A stretch of DNA of 50,116 nucleotides from Verrucomicrobiota bacterium (GCA_003402735.1 QQNE01000019.1:1-50116); one strand, 5' to 3'; positions 29,701-37,313 are shown, numbered from the stretch's first letter. Notes: generated from the sequence alone by a model not told the origin. Numbers and translations: made by a program.

Positions 29701-29870
29701 GTCAGGTTTGGATTTTTGCACGTCTCCGCGCGGAGGAACGGGCGTTCACCTTCCTGGGCCCGGCCACCTATGTGTCCCATGTGGGGGAGGCTCCCATGGC
29801 GATCACTTGGCGGCTCCAGGAGCCGCTGCCCGGTGACCTGTTCCAAACCTTTGCCGCCGCGGTGGCATAG
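26772..29870 (+). CDS. PLD-like domain / DEAD-box helicase / DUF3427 protein (defence-type)
   Basis: 1,032 residues with three regions. Residues about 140-300 are a phospholipase-D-like nuclease domain with the half motif LHAKAWLFH (H220, K222; the usual Asp at the end of HxKx4D is His) and GSSNLTHS. Residues about 315-690 are a superfamily-2 helicase: Walker A SATGTGKT from 338, DEFHHAA from 432, LTATPERSDG near 458, FNEGVDVPSVD and QQLGRGLRR near 640. The C-terminal 330 residues match the DUF3427 type (HAEHLPADLFVFTLDKTDG). This architecture recurs in bacterial restriction-like and phage-defence islands; a defence role is inferred, not shown. The ATG at 26772 has no obvious ribosome binding site. 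The gene stands alone between two 71-bp direct repeats. Confidence 0.9.
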   Translation: MSRLVRGLHERLLTRLLEREITELESHLTATRDVLRDADAADRLALHLSRVVERAIDSLPDRDRARLGADLARRLIAELARAEGLAKADFDLEDPVSPPELLRGVRAACPDGRPEEIAEPLIPLLDTALLTNAPGEPNVGHQLLTEIASADRIDLVMAFIRRSGIRPLRDVLRRHAEAGRELRVLTTVYTGSTEGEALDLLRDLGADVRVSYDTTSTRLHAKAWLFHRESGFSTAYVGSSNLTHSAQVSGLEWNLRVSEARNRAVVEKLAAVFESYWQQPDFEAYDRERFDAATRSERPSFAVALPPTEIRLEPFQERLLEQIALARAEGRHRNLLVSATGTGKTVMAAVDYARLRRTLPRSRLLFIAHRNEILTQAQSTFAIALRDPSFGERWVGGDRPSRWDQVFASIQSLDANSLESLDPAHFDVVIVDEFHHAAASSYERVLAHLQPLELLGLTATPERSDGLPILHWFGNRIAAELRLWDAIDQHRLVPFAYYGVTDSLDLRDIPWTRSRGYDTAALTGVITTTDVWARQVLGQCVDYLGPLNAVRALGFCVSVEHARYMARVFAQHRVAARAVDGNTPIEERREVLQALASGTVNVVFSVDLFNEGVDVPSVDTLLMLRPTDSPLLFVQQLGRGLRRASGKAICTVLDFVGQHRREFRFDRRLGGLLGGTRRQIEQQVKLGFPFLPAGCQMQLERVARERILESIRGNLLWRRAERAQELAALVAQNGEATLGDYLRESGLELEELYAQPSDSWTALREMAGLPVAPEGPHETALRRAIGRLLHVDDRERLDAWRRWLRGSVDLDLESERREAVLVRMLLCQVLEQVADGALTFSAGADLLKAHPAVCRELIELSDVLAGRVAHLSSPLADHPSVPLRIHARYTRREILVASRVGTGVRGRPWREGVLHAEHLPADLFVFTLDKTDGQFSPTTRYRDYAISRHLIHWESQSTTRAGSPTGRRYQQHVARGSQVWIFARLRAEERAFTFLGPATYVSHVGEAPMAITWRLQEPLPGDLFQTFAAAVA

Positions 29871-30087
29871 CCGTGCGTTCACCTTCTCCGTGAAGAGCTG
29901 GTTCTGGGGCGGGCATTGAACTTCTCGGAGCCAACGAAACCTGACAACTGTGCCAGGGTGAGAGCGGCAGACATCCGTGATCCCGGTGTTCCCGTTTCTA
30001 GTTCGTAGTGACGAAAGGCATGAGTCAGCTTCCGCGGAAAGTTGGCAAGAGCCAAGGCGCGAGGAGGGAAGCTGTGCAGACACAACG

Positions 30088-30158
30088 GACCGACGAGCAA
30101 CCCAGGCGAACGCCAATGGAATCGGAGCATCCTACCTGTTTCGTCTGAGCAGGCCACT
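30088..30158. repeat. 71-bp direct repeat, right copy
   Basis: The second copy of the repeat found at 26642-26712, in the same orientation. Its right boundary (30158) coincides within two bases with the start of similarity to a tyrosine-recombinase C-terminus, so the repeat appears to mark a junction. Minus-strand reading gives ETGRMLRFHWRSPGLLVG, one residue different from the left copy. Possible explanations are target-site or homologous-recombination duplication, a dispersed non-coding element, or a short conserved coding motif. Confidence 0.95.
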
Positions 30159-30309
30159 CGGTGATGCCGACGTGTCCCTCTCCCTGATCTACTTGCACGT
30201 CATCAAACGTTCGGGCGCGGAGGCCCAAGTCCCCTTGGATCTGCCGGAATGCTGTCCGAAAGGGATGCACCATCGCATGATGAACCATTCCCCTCCCGCC
30301 TCGGGTTGA
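30157..30309 (+). pseudogene. Remnant of an integron-type tyrosine recombinase C-terminus
   Basis: The frame reads LGDADVSLSLIYLHVIKR and then SGAEAQVPLDLP before a stop at 30309. This resembles the last part of integron/XerC-like integrases, where a segment of the form LGHxDVxTTxIYTHV carries the nucleophilic Tyr and is followed by a basic/Gly stretch and SPLD. If so, the Tyr in LIYLHV is that residue, and LGD replaces the catalytic-region LGH. Nothing of the upstream catalytic domain is present: the frame upstream runs into the 71-bp repeat, with no recognisable start. I call it a truncated relic. The similarity is short and from memory, so the assignment is moderate. Confidence 0.5.
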
Positions 30310-30597
30310 TTCTACTGTTCATCTGTTGTTTGTTGTGAGCCGTTCTGAGTATAGCGGATGCTGAAAAATCGGTCGAAAGTCGGGATGGCGGTGGGAAGAT
30401 CCGTCATGAGCATTGCGGTGTTGCCAACTCTTTCAACTGAGAGAAATTCCAGTCATTTCAATGTCTCTGGGGAACGCTCCTCCTTTGTGCTGAGGGAGCG
30501 GGAGGGCCCGAGTTTGAAAACGGTCCTATCGATGAACCTGCCGACGCCGACCGCTGATTGCGTCGGGTGGTAACTGACGTTCGCCAAGAAATCTCTT

Positions 30598-31134
30598 ATG
30601 GAATCCAAACGCTCAACTTCCCCATCATTCATCAAGACCTGGATCGGCTGCGCAGTCTTTTTCGGGCTGCCGATGGGGGCGCTGTATTCGTGGCTGAATC
30701 ACAACTGGGTGATCGGGATGGGGGGAGGGCTGATCGCGGGAGCGCTCTTCGGCGGCTTCATGAGTTGGTTTATGGCGCACCAGACGAAGCGATTTTTGGT
30801 GGATCGACCCGAACTTGATGGCGCGCCGGTTTTATGTGAGGGGCCTGCGAATCACTTCAAGGGCGCCGAGGGGGTTGGTGGATATCTTTGGCTGACGACG
30901 GAGCAACTTTTGTTTCAGTCTCACCGCTTCAACGTCCAGAATCACGAGTGCAGAATGCCGCTAGCAGAGATCTCGGAGGTCGAGGCAACCAAGACACTCG
31001 GCATCATTCCCAACGGACTCTTGGTTCGCCACGTTTCGGGCGCTCAAGAGAGATTTGTCGTGCACAAGAATCGAGATTGGGTAGCCAGAATCTTGGCGGC
31101 ACGAACGGCTGGTGGTGGGCCGAACCTCACATGA
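30598..31134 (+). CDS. Membrane protein with PH/GRAM-like C-terminal domain
   Basis: A 178-residue protein with two N-terminal hydrophobic helices (WIGCAVFFGLPMGALYSWL and GMGGGLIAGALFGGFMSWFM) and a C-terminal domain with a pleckstrin-homology or GRAM-like beta pattern: GYLWLTTEQLLFQSHRFN, then MPLAEISEVEATKTLGIIPNGLLVRHV. This pattern (LTxxxLxFxx ... xIxxIxExxxxxxxPNGLxV) is common in small bacterial membrane proteins of unknown function. The ATG at 30598 is the only start before the first helix; upstream there is no clear ribosome binding site. It sits alone at the right end of the helicase patch. No function can be assigned. Confidence 0.72.
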   Translation: MESKRSTSPSFIKTWIGCAVFFGLPMGALYSWLNHNWVIGMGGGLIAGALFGGFMSWFMAHQTKRFLVDRPELDGAPVLCEGPANHFKGAEGVGGYLWLTTEQLLFQSHRFNVQNHECRMPLAEISEVEATKTLGIIPNGLLVRHVSGAQERFVVHKNRDWVARILAARTAGGGPNLT

Positions 31135-31341
31135 GGTCCGCATTCTCATGCGCTGCTTCTTCTCAACAACTCGGCCTCGTTGGGATTCGATGTGTTGCAT
31201 TCCGTCTTCCCGCCTCAGCGAACGCGATCGACCGCAATGCATCCTGGGCGGATGAAAGGTCGGATCCGCGTTTTCGGTGTGTGTGGGGCTGGGATATCCC
31301 ACGACATCCCGTTGCCTCCCATTCCGCTCGTTGTCGTCTTC

Positions 31342-32490
31342 ATGAAATTCATCGCCCTCCTGTCCGTGCTGTGCCTTCCGGCGCTTTGTTTGGCCGAGCC
31401 TGTTCCCGCGCATTCGGTGGTGTTCCCACCCGGGTTCAATGGCATTGCCCGTTACCGCATTCCGGGCGTTGTGGTCACGGCCAAGGGAACGGTTCTGGCC
31501 TATGGCGAGGCGCGCCGGAACGGCGGCTCGGATTGGGGCGAAATCGAGGTGCATCTGCGTCGCTCCACCGATGGAGGCAAGACTTGGCTGCCCCCGCAAC
31601 ACATCGCGCACCACGCGGAGCGCATCGAGGGCAATCCCCACAAAAAGGCCGGTGGCGAGCGGGAGCAGACGGTCAACAATCCCGTGGCCATCGTGGATCG
31701 CGACACCGGGGCCATCGAGTTTCTCTATTGTGTGAACTATGCGCGCTGTTTCTCCATGCGCAGCACGGATGACGGCGTCACTTGGAGCGCTCCGGTGGAC
31801 ATCACCGCGAGCTTTGAGCCCTTCCGCAAATCCTATGATTGGAAAGTCATCGCCACCGGACCGGGCCATGGCATTCAGTTGCGGAGCGGTCGGCTCGTGG
31901 TGCCTATCTGGCTGGCTTACGGCGGGATTGGCGATCACGGACCGTCGGCCTGTGGGACGGTGTTTAGCGATGACCACGGCAAGTCCTGGCGCGCGGGGGA
32001 GATCGCCATCCCGGATGAGGGTTCTTATGGCGACCCGAACGAGTCCATCCTCGCTGAGCTTTCGGAGGGGCGGGTCGTGATGATCTCGCGCAACGAATCC
32101 GATCCCAACCGAAAACTGGTCACCTTCAGTGCCGATGGTGCCACCGGCTGGAGTCGCCCGGAATTTCACGAGGCGTTGTGGGAGCCGCGTTGCATGGCGG
32201 GATTGGTGGCGCATCCTTCCGGGGTTCTCTTGTTTTCCAACCCCCACACCTTGCCGCTCGACAAGGACGGGAAAGAGATTCCGAGAGGCAGGGGGAAGCG
32301 CGAAAATCTCTCCATCAAGCTCAGTCGGGACGGGGGGCGGAGTTGGTCCGCCGGGAAAACGCTGGAGCCCGGGCCGAGCGCCTACTCAGATTTGGCGGTG
32401 TTGCCTGACGGCACCATTCTTTGCCTTTACGAAAAGGGAAACTCCATCGATTGCGCGTCCTTCAGCCTCGATTGGCTCAACGCGCCGTGA
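31342..32490 (+). CDS. Secreted exo-alpha-sialidase (BNR-repeat)
   Basis: A 382-residue glycoside hydrolase family 33-like sialidase. The signal peptide is MKFIALLSVLCLPALCLA. The YRIP motif, which carries the substrate-binding Arg, is near residue 38 (RYRIPGVVV). Four Asp boxes are visible: STDGGKTW, STDDGVTW, SDDHGKSW and SRDGGRSW, as expected of the six-bladed propeller. SRNES and EPRCMAG contain further conserved-looking active-site positions. The start at 31342 is chosen because it begins the signal peptide; a longer in-frame start at 31180 adds an unlikely leader. The enzyme would release terminal sialic acids from glycans outside the cytoplasm. It is convergent with the esterase gene (7-bp gap). 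Confidence 0.9.
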   Translation: MKFIALLSVLCLPALCLAEPVPAHSVVFPPGFNGIARYRIPGVVVTAKGTVLAYGEARRNGGSDWGEIEVHLRRSTDGGKTWLPPQHIAHHAERIEGNPHKKAGGEREQTVNNPVAIVDRDTGAIEFLYCVNYARCFSMRSTDDGVTWSAPVDITASFEPFRKSYDWKVIATGPGHGIQLRSGRLVVPIWLAYGGIGDHGPSACGTVFSDDHGKSWRAGEIAIPDEGSYGDPNESILAELSEGRVVMISRNESDPNRKLVTFSADGATGWSRPEFHEALWEPRCMAGLVAHPSGVLLFSNPHTLPLDKDGKEIPRGRGKRENLSIKLSRDGGRSWSAGKTLEPGPSAYSDLAVLPDGTILCLYEKGNSIDCASFSLDWLNAP

Positions 32491-32497
32491 TCGCCCT

Positions 32498-33406
32498 TCA
32501 AGGTTTGAGAACTCCCAAGCCGCGCAGCCAGGTTTCACCGAGCGCAGGCCACCGGGTGATCGGTTCCGCAGTGGGGCGCAGGCCGTAACCATGACCTCCG
32601 GTGGGGAAGAGATGCAACTCGGCGGGGACCCTCTTTCGCTTCAGTTCCGCGCAGAGAAGCAGGCTGCTCATCGGCGTGACGCCATCGTTCATCGCGTGGA
32701 TCAAGAAGATCGGCGGGGCGTTCTGGGGAACCGAGACCTCGGGATTGAGCGCGGTCTCCTCCTTGTTGGCCAGGTAAGCCGGGTAAATGAGCATGGCAAA
32801 GTCAGGTCGCGAGGAGGCTTGGTCTGAGGCATCGACCGGGGCATAGGTCTTCTGGTCCCCAAAGAGCGCGGCGAGGGCGGCGGTCTGGCCTCCGGCGGAA
32901 AAGCCGATGACGCCGATTCGGTCCGGGTCGAGCTTCCACTCGGAAGCCCGGGCCCGGGTCAGGGCGATGGCGCGTTGGGCATCCTGGACCGCGTGTTTCC
33001 AAGGCTTGTCGGGATCGCGACGGGGGACCCGATATTTGAGCAGGATGCCGGTGATGCCCAGACCGTTGAGCCATTCGCAAACTTCGGAACCTTCGAGATC
33101 ATAGGCGAGGATGCTGTGACCGCCGCCGGGACAGACGATGACGCTGGCACCGGGGCCGGAGCCGTTGCGTTTTTCTGCGGGAGCGGGATAGATCGTCAGC
33201 TGCGGGGTGGTGACGTTGCCGAGGCGGATGAGGGGTTTGCCGGCGACCGGTTTGTCCTTGGCCGTGGTTTTGTCGGTTTCGGGCTCGAGCTGAAATCCCG
33301 GGGGTTCATCCGGCGCGGGGCCCGGCCAGAGATTGATGGGCGGAAGCGGTCCGGCCTGGGCGAGGGCAGGGAGGGACATGAGCACGGCGATGAGGCGGAG
33401 GGGCAC
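32498..33406 (-). CDS. Secreted alpha/beta hydrolase (acetyl-esterase-like)
   Basis: A 302-residue hydrolase with a signal peptide (MPLRLIAVLMSLPALAQAG). The oxyanion segment is VIVCPGGGHSILA, the nucleophile elbow GFSAGGQTA, the acid HAMNDGVTP and the catalytic His GGHGYG, all in the right order. It resembles the xylan/acetyl esterase and BD-FAE type enzymes that accompany polysaccharide-degrading loci in Verrucomicrobiota and Planctomycetota. It is next to the sialidase on the opposite strand, so deacetylation of sialic acid or of other acetylated sugars is a reasonable guess, but the substrate cannot be read from the sequence. About 38 bp separate its start from the dehydrogenase gene upstream on the same strand. 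Confidence 0.88.
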   Translation of the reverse strand: MPLRLIAVLMSLPALAQAGPLPPINLWPGPAPDEPPGFQLEPETDKTTAKDKPVAGKPLIRLGNVTTPQLTIYPAPAEKRNGSGPGASVIVCPGGGHSILAYDLEGSEVCEWLNGLGITGILLKYRVPRRDPDKPWKHAVQDAQRAIALTRARASEWKLDPDRIGVIGFSAGGQTAALAALFGDQKTYAPVDASDQASSRPDFAMLIYPAYLANKEETALNPEVSVPQNAPPIFLIHAMNDGVTPMSSLLLCAELKRKRVPAELHLFPTGGHGYGLRPTAEPITRWPALGETWLRGLGVLKP

Positions 33407-33444
33407 GGCGGTCAGGTGGATGGTGAGTTGAGAGCGAGGGAGGT

Positions 33445-34413
33445 TCAGGCAACGCGATCCGGTGGTTCTTCTCCGGCGAGGAAGGCGGCGAGGTTGCGTT
33501 GGATTCCGTCCAACAAGCGGCGACGGGATTCGGTGGCGGCCCAGGCGGTGTGGGGTGTGATGATGAGATTCGGCAGGTTGGCGGTGAGCAGCGGATGATC
33601 CGGGGCGGGGGGCTCCACGCTGAGCACATCGAGCGCCGCGCCCCCGATGCGTCCCTGTTGGAGGGCCTCGAGGAGTGCGGGTTCATCGATGAGCGGTCCG
33701 CGGGCGGTGTTGATGAGGCAGGCGGAAGGCTTCATCAGTTGCAGGGTGTGGGCATTGATGAGCTTCTCGGTTTCCGGCGTCAACGGGCAGTGGAGCGAGA
33801 TGAAATCGGCCCGGCCAAAGAATTCGGTGGCCGGAAGGCGGGGGATGGTGACTGAGGGGTCGGGCGCTGAACCGGGACGTTGCAGGCCGATGATCTCCAT
33901 GCCCAGGGCACGGCCCAACGCAGCGACGCAGCTACCGATTCCGCCGATCCCGACGATGCCCAGGGTGAGGCCCGCGACCTCGCGCATCGGGTGATCGAGT
34001 CGGGTGAAATGGGGGCTCTGCGCCCAGGCCTCGGCCTCGTGGGCGAACTGATGGATGTTGGTGGCAAGATTGAGAAGGAGACACAGGGTGTGCTGGGCCA
34101 CGCTGGGGGTGGAATAACCGCGGACATTGGTCACCCGGATGCCCAGGTCCCGGGCGGCGGCGAGATCGACGTTGTTCGTGCCGGTGGCGGTGATGGCGAC
34201 GAGTCGCAAACCGGGACAAGCGGCCAGGGTTTCGCGTTTCAGCAGGGTCTTGTTGGTGAGAACGATTTCGGCCCCGTGGCAACGTTGCAGGATTTGGTCC
34301 GGGGACGTGACCGGATGGAGCACCAATTCGCCCAGGGCGGCCAGGGATTCGAAGGAAATGTCACCGGCATCGACGGTGGAGCTATCGAGAAAGACAATGC
34401 GCGGGCGGTTCAT
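33445..34413 (-). CDS. D-2-hydroxyacid dehydrogenase
   Basis: A 322-residue NAD-dependent dehydrogenase of the glycerate/phosphoglycerate dehydrogenase family. The Rossmann motif is GIVGIGGIGS near residue 152; the catalytic triad is seen as the Arg of NTARGPLIDE, the Glu of LSVEPPAPDHPLL and the His of TPHTAWA. It converts 2-keto acids such as hydroxypyruvate to D-hydroxyacids. Length and order are normal. It is upstream of the esterase on the same strand and divergent from the sulfatase. It may be part of sugar-acid catabolism in this neighbourhood, but this is not certain. Confidence 0.92.
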   Translation of the reverse strand: MNRPRIVFLDSSTVDAGDISFESLAALGELVLHPVTSPDQILQRCHGAEIVLTNKTLLKRETLAACPGLRLVAITATGTNNVDLAAARDLGIRVTNVRGYSTPSVAQHTLCLLLNLATNIHQFAHEAEAWAQSPHFTRLDHPMREVAGLTLGIVGIGGIGSCVAALGRALGMEIIGLQRPGSAPDPSVTIPRLPATEFFGRADFISLHCPLTPETEKLINAHTLQLMKPSACLINTARGPLIDEPALLEALQQGRIGGAALDVLSVEPPAPDHPLLTANLPNLIITPHTAWAATESRRRLLDGIQRNLAAFLAGEEPPDRVA

Positions 34414-34546
34414 CGGGACGGAGTCTGACCCGCAGCGGGCGTGGATTCAAACGCAATTCAACGGAAACCGGGAGGCTGTCGGGACGAGGGGGCTCCATGG
34501 AAAAAAGTTCTTGTCAGGCGAGCGGGTGAGGCGGCAGAAGAAAGGA

Positions 34547-36073
34547 GTGCGTCCAATCAAGCGTTGTTTGTTTCTATGGCTTGTCCGGGGCGCGGCTCTG
34601 TTCGTTTTCGGGGTCCCAGGGGCGGGCAGGGCTGCAGATCGTCCGAACATCCTGTTTCTTTTCAGCGACGACCAGTCTTACAAGACGCTCTCCGGTGACC
34701 CGGAAGCTTTGCCCGGAGCGCACACGCCGAATCTCGATGGCTTGGCGCGGAGGGGCATCCGGTTCTCCTACGCCTACATGGGATCCTGGTGCATGCCCTC
34801 ACGCGCCAGCCTTCTCACGGGCCTGCATCCGCACGGGATCGAATCGATGCGGATGGAGGGAAAATACCCCGGGAGCACCTATGATCCCGCGGTCTGTCGT
34901 TTCTGGCCCAGGGTGTTTCGTGAGAACGGATATGCGACGGCCCAGATCGGCAAGTGGCACACCGGGACCGACGCCGGGTTCGGGCGCGACTGGGATTACC
35001 AGGCGGTCTGGAACCGCCCCGCGTTTCCGGACAACGCCGGTTCCTACTACGACGGTCAGGTGATTGTCGAGAACGGGGTGGAGCGCCGCGTCGATGGATA
35101 CTCGACGGACAACTACACCGACTGGGCATGTGACTTTATCCAGGGGGAACACCGGGACCCGTCGAAACCGTGGTATCTCTGGCTCTGTTACGGAGCGATT
35201 CACGGGCCGACCATCCCGGCGGAGCGGCACCGGGGGAGGCATGCGAAGGATGCGGTGAGGATGCCTGCGGACATTGTGGGGCCGTGGCCCGGGAAACCGG
35301 CCTGGCTGGAGCAGACACGCTCCTGGGTGAAGGGTGAGGATGGGGTGATCCGTGCCAGGAAAAGTGGCGCGGAGTTCGGCGATATTGATGAGGCCAGCCG
35401 GACCACCTATGATGCGTTTGTTCACCAGTCGTTGGATTGTGTCGAGGCACTCGATGAGGGCATCGGCAGGGTTCTGGCCGCGTTGCGGGAGAGCGGGCAG
35501 GACGGGAACACCCTCGTGGTCTTCACGGCGGACCAGGGATTCGGTATGGGGGAGCACGGATTCCGGTCCAAGCTGGCTCCCTGGGATGCGACCTACCGTT
35601 CCCCTTTGATTGTCTCCATGCCGTCGCGGTTGCCCCAGGGAAAGGTCTGTGCCCAACCGGTGCACGGGGTGGATTTGGTGAGCACCTTTTTTGGGTTTGC
35701 GGGGATCTCGTTGCCTTGGAAGATGCATGGCAGGGATCTGGGCCCGCTGCTGCGGCAGCCGGAATCGCCGGGGTCGCTTTTTCCCTGCTTGTATGAGCAC
35801 ACCGGCAAGGCTTACGGGAGCGACGTGGCGAAGACGGTGCGGGAGACGCCCGAGGACGCCGTGCATCACCACGTTCCCTGGTATGTGGCGATCAACGACG
35901 GACGCTGGAAATACATCCGGTATCTCCATGGGGGCGAGGAGGAACTCTACGATCTCCGGGAGGATCCCGAGGAGTTGCGGAACCTTCGGGGGGATCGGTC
36001 CGCCGAGTTGGAGCGCTTGCGCGGGCTGATGAAGGAGGAGTTGCGTCGAACGGGTGCGGACGAGCTTCAGTGA
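34547..36073 (+). CDS. Secreted sulfatase (formylglycine-type)
   Basis: A 508-residue arylsulfatase-family enzyme. The signal peptide is VRPIKRCLFLWLVRGAAL, followed by the mature start RPNILFLFSDDQS, which carries the two metal-binding Asp residues. The sulfatase motif is C82-M-P-S-R, the Cys to be converted to formylglycine, followed by LLTG. Other landmarks are GKWHTG with catalytic Lys and His, YGAIHGPT, and TADQGFGMGEHG, the metal site. A GTG at 34547 is chosen, supported by the signal peptide; its AGGAG is too close, so the start is not certain, and longer readings run antisense over the divergent gene. A sulfatase-maturation enzyme (anSME) is not in the window. The substrate is probably a sulfated polysaccharide. 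Confidence 0.88.
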   Translation: MRPIKRCLFLWLVRGAALFVFGVPGAGRAADRPNILFLFSDDQSYKTLSGDPEALPGAHTPNLDGLARRGIRFSYAYMGSWCMPSRASLLTGLHPHGIESMRMEGKYPGSTYDPAVCRFWPRVFRENGYATAQIGKWHTGTDAGFGRDWDYQAVWNRPAFPDNAGSYYDGQVIVENGVERRVDGYSTDNYTDWACDFIQGEHRDPSKPWYLWLCYGAIHGPTIPAERHRGRHAKDAVRMPADIVGPWPGKPAWLEQTRSWVKGEDGVIRARKSGAEFGDIDEASRTTYDAFVHQSLDCVEALDEGIGRVLAALRESGQDGNTLVVFTADQGFGMGEHGFRSKLAPWDATYRSPLIVSMPSRLPQGKVCAQPVHGVDLVSTFFGFAGISLPWKMHGRDLGPLLRQPESPGSLFPCLYEHTGKAYGSDVAKTVRETPEDAVHHHVPWYVAINDGRWKYIRYLHGGEEELYDLREDPEELRNLRGDRSAELERLRGLMKEELRRTGADELQ

Positions 36074-36143
36074 TGACGGAGCCGATTCCGCTGCGCAGGC
36101 GAGAGTTCGAGAAGGGCGCTCCAGTCCGCCGTTCCCGGAAGAT

Positions 36144-37313
36144 TTATCGCAACGGATTGCTGCGGTCCTCCAGCGGCCAGGCGATCCGTGTCCCGTTCTT
36201 TCGGTGAGAGGCGAAGATCGCGCACGCCATTTCGACCGTGACCCGTCCCTGACGGTCGTCGCAAAGCGGGGCCCGGTCCTCCTCGATGGCGGCGATGAGG
36301 TCGTTGGCGGCGATTTCGTGGGAGCCGAGGCGCTTCGCCAAGTCTTTGATCGGTTCCGGTTGGCCGATGCCTGCACTCGAAACGGGTTGCCAGGGTTGCG
36401 CGGTGGCGCCCGGTTGGAACGGATTTCCGGCCCGGAAGTGGACGAGGGGTTGGCGATCGATGCGGAAGTCGAGAATGCCCTTGGTGCCGATCACCTGAAG
36501 GCCGAACCCGGCCTCCTTGGTTCCCTGGTTTTGCACGGAGTCGAAGAACAAGGGAAGTCCGTCAGCCAGTTCAAAACGAGCGTGCAGACCGTTTCCGGCC
36601 ATTGCGCCGAGCCCTTCGTCCCCTTCGCGGACATCCGCTTCCACGCACGGGCGACCGTCCTGATAGAGCATGGCGGAGCAGGCCACGGGATCGCCTCCGA
36701 GACCGGTGGCCAGGTTGCAAACGTGCGAGCCGAGGACCCAGAAATCGAGAGCGCCGCCCCGGGCATCTTCCTTGCCCCGGCCACGGCATTCCAGGATGGT
36801 GCCGAGCTCGCCGCCTTCCATGAGTCGCTTGGCGGTCTGAAAGGCGGGGTCATAACGGTTGCGATGGGCGATCGCGATCTTGGTGTTGGCCTTGGCAGCG
36901 GCCTCAATGATGGCATCGGCTTCGGCAGGGGTGCGGCAGAACGGCTTCTCGATGTAGATGCCGCGGACGCCGGCCGAGATCGCGGCGAGGCACATCGCTT
37001 CGTGTTGATCGGCATGCCGGGGACAGACGGCCACGAGATCGGGCTTGGTGTCCGCCAGCATCTGGCGGTAATCGGGGAAGGGTTTTGGGGAGCCGAGACG
37101 GGCGACCGCGGCGGCGAGACCCGCGGGATCTGGATCGGCGACCGCGACGATTCGGGTTCCGGGGAGGGCAAGCCAAAGGGTGTCGAGTCCGTGGCCGTAA
37201 TTGCCGCGTCCGGTGTGACCAATGACGGCCACGCGCAGAGGTTGGGCTGCGGCGGTGGCGACCGTGCCCAAGAGCGCGGAGGTGCTGGTGGCGAGGAGTT
37301 GTCGGCGGTTCAT
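36144..37313 (-). CDS. Secreted Gfo/Idh/MocA family oxidoreductase
   Basis: A 389-residue NAD-dependent oxidoreductase with a Tat-like N-terminus (MNRRQLLATSTSALLGTVAT). The nucleotide motif is RVAVIGHTGRGNYGHG near residue 27, and GIYIEKPFCRTPAEAD gives the EKP motif. The C-terminal domain (GRGKEDARGGALDFWVLGSH) is normal for the family. It is a second, different member beside that at 8988-10439. The ATG at 37313 begins the signal; a longer in-frame start at 37487 overlaps the divergent lysS gene. It is convergent with the sulfatase gene. The substrate is unknown, but the setting suggests oxidation of a released sugar. Confidence 0.87.
   Translation of the reverse strand: MNRRQLLATSTSALLGTVATAAAQPLRVAVIGHTGRGNYGHGLDTLWLALPGTRIVAVADPDPAGLAAAVARLGSPKPFPDYRQMLADTKPDLVAVCPRHADQHEAMCLAAISAGVRGIYIEKPFCRTPAEADAIIEAAAKANTKIAIAHRNRYDPAFQTAKRLMEGGELGTILECRGRGKEDARGGALDFWVLGSHVCNLATGLGGDPVACSAMLYQDGRPCVEADVREGDEGLGAMAGNGLHARFELADGLPLFFDSVQNQGTKEAGFGLQVIGTKGILDFRIDRQPLVHFRAGNPFQPGATAQPWQPVSSAGIGQPEPIKDLAKRLGSHEIAANDLIAAIEEDRAPLCDDRQGRVTVEMACAIFASHRKNGTRIAWPLEDRSNPLR

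Larger units (their letters stand above)
29871..30597. other. 727-bp interval with repeat and recombinase remnant
   Basis: No intact gene is recognised here. It holds, in order, an unassigned stretch (29871-30087), the right-hand 71-bp repeat (30088-30158), a remnant resembling the end of a tyrosine recombinase (30157-30309), and 288 bp (30310-30597) in which I see nothing recognisable apart from a 71-codon open frame (30358-30573) of unknown value. On the minus strand an open frame of 92 codons (29879-30157) runs through the repeat and out the other side. Base composition at 30310-30460 looks more AT-rich than its surroundings by eye. The stretch reads as the scar of past insertions. Confidence 0.7.

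Noticed and set aside
29879-30157. A 92-codon minus-strand gene running through the right repeat
   Set aside because: It lacks a ribosome binding site and shows no known domain; only the short WRSP part is shared with the other copies, so I keep it as a repeat rather than a gene.
26642-30158. The two 71-bp repeats as integron attC sites
   Set aside because: The size, the imperfect stem and the neighbouring integrase-like remnant are suggestive, but I could not find the conserved attC core pair (RYYYAAC at one end and GTTRRRY at the other) in either copy or its reverse complement.
34127-34546. An upstream extension of the sulfatase reading frame
   Set aside because: The extension is antisense to the divergent 2-hydroxyacid dehydrogenase gene and its translation has no sulfatase features; the signal peptide begins near 34547.
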